Assembly (NCBI GenBank): GCA_937124525.1 | Contig: CAKZLA010000477.1 | Span: forward strand, 1 to 9,958 | DNA: 9,958 nt | Direction: 5' to 3' | From: an uncultured Desulfobacterium sp. | GTDB lineage: Bacteria > Desulfobacterota > Desulfobacteria > Desulfobacterales > Desulfobacteraceae | In this document: in pieces, positions 5,163 to 9,958 of the stretch | Numbering within the stretch: the first letter of the stretch is position 1 | How the letters are laid out: the number at the start of each line of letters is the position of its first letter | Made by a program: the position numbers and the translations under genes | The notes under the pieces: generated by a model | Databases searched by the model: none | Seen by the model: the letters and a program-made list of their open reading frames with translations, nothing else | Told to the model about the DNA's origin: nothing

Positions 5163-7707
5163 CTTCACCATCATCCACCGGTGCTTCAGGTGTCACCTCA
5201 GGATCCGTCAAGGGTTCAGGCCCGGCATCATCGCCTCCGGGTTCCAAAGTTACACCTTCTTCCTGGTCTTCCGGAAGGGGTGTCTCCTCCTCTGGAAGCC
5301 TTGCGGCCCCAATGAGTTTTTCCTGGTCCGCAAGATTGATCAATCTTACCCCCTGGGTATTTCGACTGATCACTGACATGCTGCTGATGTCGGTGCGGAT
5401 CAGTTTTCCCTTGTCTGTGACCAGCATCAGTTCATCCTTGTCTTCCACTAACAACAGAGAAACCATCTGGCCGTTACGCTGGGAGGTCCTGATGGAAAAC
5501 ACCCCTTTGCCCCCCCGGGTCTGGCATCGATACTCCTCAATATAAGTTCGCTTTCCATACCCATTTTCCGTCACCGTCAAAAGGGTTTCTCCATGGCTTA
5601 AGGCCTCCATACCCACCACACGGGAATCTTTTTCACCAATGCGCATGCCCCGGACTCCCATGGAGCCCCGGGCTGTGGAGCGGACCTCTGCTTCATGGAA
5701 TCGAATGACCTTACCTTCATTTGAACCCAAAAAGATCTCCATATTTCCGTCGGTGATGCCAGCGGCAATGAGTTCATCATCATCGGCAAGTTTAATGCCA
5801 ATAAGGCCTCCGGAGCGCGGTCGGGAGTAGGCCATTAAATCGGTCTTTTTAACCCTGCCCCTGGCCGTTGCCATGACCACATATTTATTTTCCGTGAACT
5901 CCGGCACTGTCAACACCGTGGCAAGTTCTTCTCCCTCATCCAAATTTAACAGATTCACAATGGCCTTACCAAGGCTTGATCGGCTGGCCATGGGAAGTTC
6001 ATATACCTTGGTCTGGTACACCTTGCCCATGTTGGTAATAAAAAGAAAGGTATGGTGGGTGGATGCCACAAAGAGATGCTCCACAAAATCATCTTCCTTG
6101 GTGCCCATGGCCATTTTGCCCTTACCTCCCCGGTGCTGGGTCGCATAAAGGGTGATGGGATTGCGTTTAATATAGCCACTGCGGGAAATGGTGACCACCA
6201 TATCCTCTTCGGCAATGAGATCTTCAATATTTATATCACCGGTATTTTCAACGATGCGGGTGCGTCTCTCGTCGGCAAACTCTTCCTTAAGGGTCTCCAT
6301 CTCCTCTCTGATAATTCCCCGGACCACCTGGTCACTGGAGAGGATTTCCTGGAACCAGGCAATATCCTTTTGTAATGCCGCATACTCTTCCTCAATCTTA
6401 TCCCGTTCAAGGCCGGTGAGACGCTGGAGACGCATGTCCAATATGGCCTGGGCCTGGATCTCTGACAGGGAAAAGGCCGTCATGAGCCCTTCCTTTGCGA
6501 CTTCCGGAGAGCGAGACCCCCGGATCAGGGCCACCACCTCATCCAATTGATCCAAGGCCACCCTGAGCCCCTCAAGAATATGTGCCCGCTCCTGGGCCTT
6601 TCTCAGATCAAACCGGGTTCTCCGGAAGATCACATCCTTGCGATGCTTGATAAAATGGTCCAGCAGTTCCTTAATGGTAAAAAGCTGTGGACGCTTGTTG
6701 ATAACCGCAAGAAAAATAATACCAAAGCTGGACTGCATGTTGGTGTGTTTGTAGAGCTGGTTGATCACCACTTCGGAGAATTGATCTTTTTTCAACCCAA
6801 TGGCGATTCTCATACCATCGCGATCGGACTCATCCCTTACAAAGGAAGCCCCCTCAATCACCCTGGCCTTCATGAGTTCCGCGATCTTTTCCACCACCCT
6901 GGCCTTGTTCACCTGATAGGGCAGCTCCGTGACAACAATGGTTTCCCGATTGGTTTTTTTGTTTTCCTCCACATCAATTTGTGCCCGCATGACAACCACT
7001 CCACGACCGGTGGTGTAGGCATCATGGATTCCATTCCTGCCGTATATCATGCCCGCTGTGGGGAAATCAGGTCCGGGAACATGGGTCATGATTTCGGCAA
7101 TGGAAATGGCCGGGTTATCCAAAAGGGCAATGATGGCGTTGGCCACCTCTTTAATATTGTGGGGGGGAATATTGGTGGTCATACCAACGGCAATACCAGA
7201 AGATCCATTGACCAGGAGGGCTGGCAACCGGGTGGGCAGCACCGAAGGTTCTTCCATGGTTTCATCGTAGTTGGGTATCCAGTCCACGGTCTCTTTTTCA
7301 AGGTCAGCCAGCATCTGGTGGGCCACCTTTTTCATGCGGATCTCGGTGTACCTCATGGCAGCCGGGGCATCTCCGTCCACGGAACCAAAGTTTCCCTGGC
7401 CATCCACCAAAGGATACCGCATGGCAAAATCCTGGGCCATGCGAACAATGGTGTCATACACGGCAGCATCACCGTGGGGATGATACTTACCAATGACATC
7501 ACCCACCACACGGGCGGATTTCTTATAGGATTTATTCCAATCGTTGCGCAGCTGGCGCATGGCAAAAAGTACCCGTCGATGAACAGGTTTTAGGCCATCC
7601 CGGACATCGGGAAGGGCCCTGCCGATGATGACGCTCATGGCATATTCGAGATAGGACTGTTTCATCTCCTTCTCGATGCTTGTCACATTGTTGTCTTGGT
7701 TTATCAT
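5140..7707 (-). CDS. gyrA: DNA gyrase subunit A
   Basis: This is the breakage-reunion subunit of DNA gyrase (EC 5.6.2.2), which works with GyrB to introduce negative supercoils. The 855-residue product is normal for the family. The N-terminal winged-helix region contains [20 protein letters not shown], and the active-site tyrosine is Tyr120 in AAMRYTE. The quinolone-determining region reads [12 protein letters not shown], with Ala81 where E. coli has Ser83, and Asp85 conserved. The GyrA box is QHRGGKG (524-530), which marks gyrase rather than ParC, though the usual second residue is Arg. A beta-pinwheel C-terminal domain follows, and the last ~40 residues are very acidic with prolines. AAGGA lies a few bases before the ATG. 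It heads an apparent operon with radC, the 102-residue gene, pgk and the amber-interrupted gene. gyrB is not next to it in this window. Confidence 0.97.
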   Translation of the reverse strand: MINQDNNVTSIEKEMKQSYLEYAMSVIIGRALPDVRDGLKPVHRRVLFAMRQLRNDWNKSYKKSARVVGDVIGKYHPHGDAAVYDTIVRMAQDFAMRYPLVDGQGNFGSVDGDAPAAMRYTEIRMKKVAHQMLADLEKETVDWIPNYDETMEEPSVLPTRLPALLVNGSSGIAVGMTTNIPPHNIKEVANAIIALLDNPAISIAEIMTHVPGPDFPTAGMIYGRNGIHDAYTTGRGVVVMRAQIDVEENKKTNRETIVVTELPYQVNKARVVEKIAELMKARVIEGASFVRDESDRDGMRIAIGLKKDQFSEVVINQLYKHTNMQSSFGIIFLAVINKRPQLFTIKELLDHFIKHRKDVIFRRTRFDLRKAQERAHILEGLRVALDQLDEVVALIRGSRSPEVAKEGLMTAFSLSEIQAQAILDMRLQRLTGLERDKIEEEYAALQKDIAWFQEILSSDQVVRGIIREEMETLKEEFADERRTRIVENTGDINIEDLIAEEDMVVTISRSGYIKRNPITLYATQHRGGKGKMAMGTKEDDFVEHLFVASTHHTFLFITNMGKVYQTKVYELPMASRSSLGKAIVNLLNLDEGEELATVLTVPEFTENKYVVMATARGRVKKTDLMAYSRPRSGGLIGIKLADDDELIAAGITDGNMEIFLGSNEGKVIRFHEAEVRSTARGSMGVRGMRIGEKDSRVVGMEALSHGETLLTVTENGYGKRTYIEEYRCQTRGGKGVFSIRTSQRNGQMVSLLLVEDKDELMLVTDKGKLIRTDISSMSVISRNTQGVRLINLADQEKLIGAARLPEEETPLPEDQEEGVTLEPGGDDAGPEPLTDPEVTPEAPVDDGEDGQGDDE

Positions 7708-7737
7708 TCACTGTCCTTTAGAAACTTTACAACGGAT

Positions 7738-7760
7738 ATTATCAATCCGGATGAATCCGG
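7738..7760 (-). promoter_or_regulatory. Candidate gyrA promoter -10 with palindrome in the spacer
   Basis: On the minus strand GATAAT (7743-7738) is a five-of-six match to a -10 hexamer, 30 bases before the gyrA ATG. Directly upstream is the perfect palindrome CCGGATTCATCCGG (7760-7747), which would sit inside the promoter spacer like an operator. The position for a -35 box (7766-7761) is only a T-run, so promoter strength would be poor or activator-dependent. No T-run follows the palindrome in the direction of transcription, so it is not a terminator. Confidence 0.3.
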
Positions 7761-7766
7761 AAAAAA

Positions 7767-8220
7767 CGCCTGGGTCAAGGCCAAAGCATCATAATAGAGA
7801 CACCCACTTAAGCCGGGATATTTTTTAAAATTTTCATGGGGATAATTAGCTTTTGATCCCCTAAATTCCAGGCTGTTAAGAGGCTTGAGTCTAAAGGCTG
7901 TCCCCGCCCCTTAAGTAGGTAGCCTAACATACTAAGGACGCCATTATACCGGTTATGAAACACCCGATCTGCCTTGATTCTAAATTCAGCCACAGGGAAA
8001 ACGTTGGGAGGGAATAAAAGAGATACAACTCGCGGGAGATAATTGGCAGGGTCAGGCTGGCTATCTTTAAAACAGATATGCCAAGCGTGTTTTATACAGC
8101 CTGTTCAAAAAATCAATCCCGGCCTTGGTTTCTATCTTGTACGTCATACCCGGCCCAGAGAAGATCTCCGGCAATGGGGATCAGATTACACAAAAACGCT
8201 AATGAACACCCATGGGCATA
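7767..8220. other. Gene-free intergenic region upstream of gyrA with scattered inverted repeats
   Basis: No convincing gene is seen. A minus-strand frame at 7808-7993 starts with GTG behind a pyrimidine-rich stretch with no ribosome-binding site, and a plus-strand frame at 8043-8333 starts with TTG and runs through the hairpin at 8221-8278. Neither resembles a known protein. Structure that can be seen: GGGGAT (7838-7843) paired with ATCCCC (7856-7861), and GTTA/GGCT (about 7874-7884) paired with AGCCTAAC (about 7921-7928) with a small bulge. These could belong to a leader or small RNA on either strand, but they match no RNA family that I recognise; I looked for tmRNA, RNase P RNA and SRP RNA features and found none. 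Confidence 0.4.
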
Positions 8221-8278
8221 TGGGGCAAAATTTCAACCGGGCAGACCCCTGGGGTCTGCCGGTTAAAATCTCACCCCA
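8221..8278 (-). terminator. Strong hairpin, probable terminator of the thiolase / small membrane protein unit
   Basis: AACCGGGCAGACCCC (8235-8249) pairs with GGGGTCTGCCGGTT (8251-8264), leaving a single bulged G and a minimal loop. TGGGG (8221-8225) and CCCCA (8274-8278) can extend it past an AT-rich internal loop. In the minus direction it lies about 77 bases after the small membrane gene, is preceded by GATTTT and is followed by GAAATTTT. This is a reasonable intrinsic terminator, though the T-run is short. Confidence 0.55.
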
Positions 8279-8340
8279 GTATATTTTGTTCTCACAGATG
8301 CTTACGTGTACAAAATGTTTCCAGGTTTTTTGAAGCAGAC

Positions 8341-8499
8341 CTATTTACGGCCGATACATCCCATGGCTGCCAGCAAAAGCACACATTCATAAATAATTAC
8401 CTGAACAAAGCTTCCAAAAAAATGATACACAATGCCGCCACCAATGATTGCCGGAACGGCTGAAAAAATCATGATACCCAATTTCCTGCTGATGTCCAT
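8341..8499 (-). CDS. Small two-span membrane protein, function unknown (52 residues)
   Basis: The protein is 52 residues, starting MDISRKLGIMIF. AGGGGAG lies about ten bases before the ATG at 8499, and the stop is TAG (8343-8341). Two hydrophobic segments are predicted: residues about 7-28, with a proline and a GGG turn (AVPAIIGGGIVYHFF), and about 31-50 (FVQVIIYECVLLLAAMGCIG). A short Asp/Arg/Lys N-terminus and an Arg-Lys C-terminus flank them. It lies 93 bases after the thiolase on the same strand and before a strong hairpin, so it is probably co-transcribed with the thiolase. I do not recognise the family. The ribosome-binding site, the uninterrupted hydrophobic pattern and the position support a real gene despite its small size. 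Confidence 0.6.
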   Translation of the reverse strand: MDISRKLGIMIFSAVPAIIGGGIVYHFFGSFVQVIIYECVLLLAAMGCIGRK

Positions 8500-8592
8500 A
8501 TCTTCAAGCTCCCCTGTTTTTTTATCTGCACCTGTTATGGTTTATAAACAATCTGTTTTTTACCATCAGGAACGCTCCAAGTAAAGTAAAAA

Positions 8593-9879
8593 TTAGCGTT
8601 CAATGACCATGGCCATGCCCATGCCGCCACCAATGCACATGGAAATAAGACCTGTGCTATAATCTTTTCTTTTCATCTGGTTAATGGCGGTGACCATCTG
8701 CCGAGCTCCGGTGCATCCAATGGGATGACCAAGGGAGACGCCGCTTCCCAGTTCATTGGGTTTTTCCACATCAAGATTGAGTTCTCTCATGCACCCAATG
8801 GCCTGGGCTGCAAAGGCCTCATTGAGTTCCACCATGTCAATATCCCCCATGGTCATGCCCGTGGAGGAGAGAACCTTTTTAATGGCAGGGATGGGTCCCA
8901 GGCCCATATAGGCCGGATCAAGTCCACCAGAGGCAAAGGCTTTTATTTTGGCTATTTTTTCAAGGCCCAGGGCATCTGCTTTTTCTTCAGTCATGAGCAG
9001 CACTGCTGCAGCCCCATCATTAATACCCGATGCATTTCCCGCCGTAACACTGCCGTCTTTTTTAAAGGCTGGTCTTAATTTTGCCAATTTTTCCATGCTG
9101 GTTTCCATGGGTCGCTCATCCACATCCACCACCACCTCTTTTCTCCGGGACATGAATTTCACAGGAATGATTTCCTGGGCAAAGGTGCCATCCTTAATGG
9201 CTCCCAGGGCCCGGGTGTGGCTCATCAGAGCCAGTTCATCCTGCTCCTGGCGGGTGATACCATATTTTGCCACTATGTTTTCCGCCGTTAATCCCATGTG
9301 ATATCCATAGAAAATTTCATAGAGCCCGTCAAATACCATCAAATCATAGATATCACCGGTTCCGGTGAGTTCCATGCGGTGACCCCAGCGGGCCTTGGGC
9401 AGTGCCATGGGGGCATTGCTCATACTCTCCTGACCTCCTGCCAAAATCACATCTGCCTCTCCGGTCATGATGGCCTGGGCACCAAGGGCAATGGCCTTGA
9501 GCCCGGAGCCACAAATTTTATTGGCGGTGAACGCTGGGGTAAAGCGGGGAATACCGGCGGCGATCATTGCCTGGCGGGCCGTGTTTTGCCCCTGGCCAGC
9601 CTGGAGCACATTGCCCATGATGACCTCATCAATGTGCACCGGGGTGAGGGAATCATCGTAATCATACCCTTTTTTTTCAAGGTCAATCTGTCCTTGGTCT
9701 TTGAGGGTTTCAGGCCCAAAAGCCTTTACTGCATCATCTGCTTCGGGTCGCAGTCCTGCCCGTTTTAAAACCGATTTCATCACCGTGGCGCCAAGCTCAA
9801 CAACAGATACACTTTTTAACGAACCACCAAAGGATCCAACAGGTGTTCTGACACCACTTACGATCACAACGTCTTTCAT
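8593..9879 (-). CDS. atoB: Acetyl-CoA C-acetyltransferase (thiolase)
   Basis: This thiolase (EC 2.3.1.9) condenses two acetyl-CoA to acetoacetyl-CoA, or cleaves it in the reverse direction. Seen residues: nucleophile Cys123 in NKICGSGLKA, the NEAFAAQ motif at 353-359, His385 in GHPIGCTGA, and Cys415 in SMCIGGGMG. The GQNTARQ segment (97-103) and the MGL..EN..KYGI region are typical. At 428 residues it is about 35 longer than the usual ~393, and the excess lies at about 45-80, between AGLRP and HIDEVIMGNVLQAG. I recall similar insertions in Desulfobacterota thiolases but could not check. GGAGA stands about ten bases before the ATG at 9879. In complete-oxidising or butyrate-using sulfate reducers such enzymes serve acyl-CoA oxidation; whether this one works in degradation or synthesis cannot be told from the neighbours. 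Confidence 0.93.
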   Translation of the reverse strand: MKDVVIVSGVRTPVGSFGGSLKSVSVVELGATVMKSVLKRAGLRPEADDAVKAFGPETLKDQGQIDLEKKGYDYDDSLTPVHIDEVIMGNVLQAGQGQNTARQAMIAAGIPRFTPAFTANKICGSGLKAIALGAQAIMTGEADVILAGGQESMSNAPMALPKARWGHRMELTGTGDIYDLMVFDGLYEIFYGYHMGLTAENIVAKYGITRQEQDELALMSHTRALGAIKDGTFAQEIIPVKFMSRRKEVVVDVDERPMETSMEKLAKLRPAFKKDGSVTAGNASGINDGAAAVLLMTEEKADALGLEKIAKIKAFASGGLDPAYMGLGPIPAIKKVLSSTGMTMGDIDMVELNEAFAAQAIGCMRELNLDVEKPNELGSGVSLGHPIGCTGARQMVTAINQMKRKDYSTGLISMCIGGGMGMAMVIER

Positions 9880-9935
9880 TTTTTTCTATCTCCGATGTGT
9901 TGAAAATCCCCCCCAGCAAACTGGTTTGAACAAAA

Positions 9936-9941
9936 ATCATA
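9936..9941 (-). promoter_or_regulatory. Candidate extended -10 element for the thiolase gene
   Basis: On the minus strand TGGTATGAT contains TATGAT (9941-9936) preceded by TG and one base, an extended -10 pattern about 57 bases before the thiolase ATG. Any -35 box would lie at or beyond the right edge of the window. A short palindrome, CCAGCAAACTGG (9913-9924), lies between it and the gene and could be an operator. Confidence 0.3.
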
Positions 9942-9958
9942 CCAAACAATTATCAAGA

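Noticed and set aside
4227..5315. 362-codon plus-strand frame
   Set aside because: Antisense shadow of the 102-residue gene, radC and the end of gyrA; low-complexity Pro/His-rich composition with no recognisable domain.
6547..7593. 348-codon plus-strand frame
   Set aside because: Antisense shadow of the conserved N-terminal half of gyrA; Gly/His/Asn-rich composition is typical of reverse-complement reading.
7747..7766. Intrinsic terminator just upstream of gyrA
   Set aside because: On the gyrA strand the T-run comes before the palindrome, and on the plus strand an A-run follows it, so neither orientation gives a terminator.
7808..7993. 61-codon minus-strand frame with GTG start
   Set aside because: The sequence before the start is pyrimidine-rich with no ribosome-binding site, and the product resembles nothing recognisable.
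8043..8333. 96-codon plus-strand frame with TTG start
   Set aside because: A GGAG does lie just upstream, but the frame runs through the 8221-8278 hairpin, is antisense to the thiolase unit's terminator region, and has no domain-like pattern.
8522..8566. 14-codon minus-strand ORF (MVKNRLFINHNRCR) with GGAG before its ATG
   Set aside because: Too short to support without comparative data; possible leader peptide of the small membrane gene but not claimed.

Overview
The window most likely comes from an anaerobic, sulfate-reducing-type bacterium of the Desulfobacterota (Desulfobacteraceae-like). This is inferred from the style of the proteins: a biosynthetic-type thiolase carrying an extra internal segment, a pgk with lineage-variant motifs, and a gyrA-radC-pgk gene string. 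It is not based on any database search. Every recognisable gene except the first lies on the minus strand.

Layout. Positions 1-499 are gene-free and visibly AT-rich, with three inverted-repeat structures. They end at a fragment (about 508-556) that reads as the 3' half of a tRNA, probably tRNA-Arg(CCU), complete through its encoded CCA but with no 5' half. This is the footprint expected where an integrative element inserted into the 3' end of a tRNA gene, so 1 to about 507 is probably the end of an element or island and the ordinary chromosome resumes to the right. Next, on the plus strand, comes a U32-family protein of the TrhP (YegQ) type, which hydroxylates uridine at the tRNA wobble position.

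From 7707 down to 1911 on the minus strand is a tightly packed apparent operon: gyrA - radC - a 102-residue cysteine-containing protein - pgk - an uncharacterised gene. Neighbours overlap or are one base apart. The last gene is interrupted by a single in-frame TAG; the frame stays open and protein-like for 126 more codons. This is either a recent nonsense mutation or an amber codon that is read through, for example as pyrrolysine, which is known in some Desulfobacterota.

Positions 7708-8340 hold no convincing gene but several inverted repeats, including an operator-like palindrome just upstream of gyrA and a strong hairpin (8221-8278) placed to terminate the next unit. That unit, also on the minus strand, is an acetyl-CoA acetyltransferase (8593-9879) followed by a 52-residue protein with two predicted membrane segments (8341-8499).

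Functionally the window is mostly core housekeeping: DNA topology (GyrA), glycolysis/gluconeogenesis (Pgk), acyl-CoA thiolysis/condensation (thiolase) and tRNA modification (TrhP-like). The parts most worth attention are the tRNA-fragment island junction at the left end, the amber-interrupted gene, and the small uncharacterised cysteine-rich and membrane proteins.
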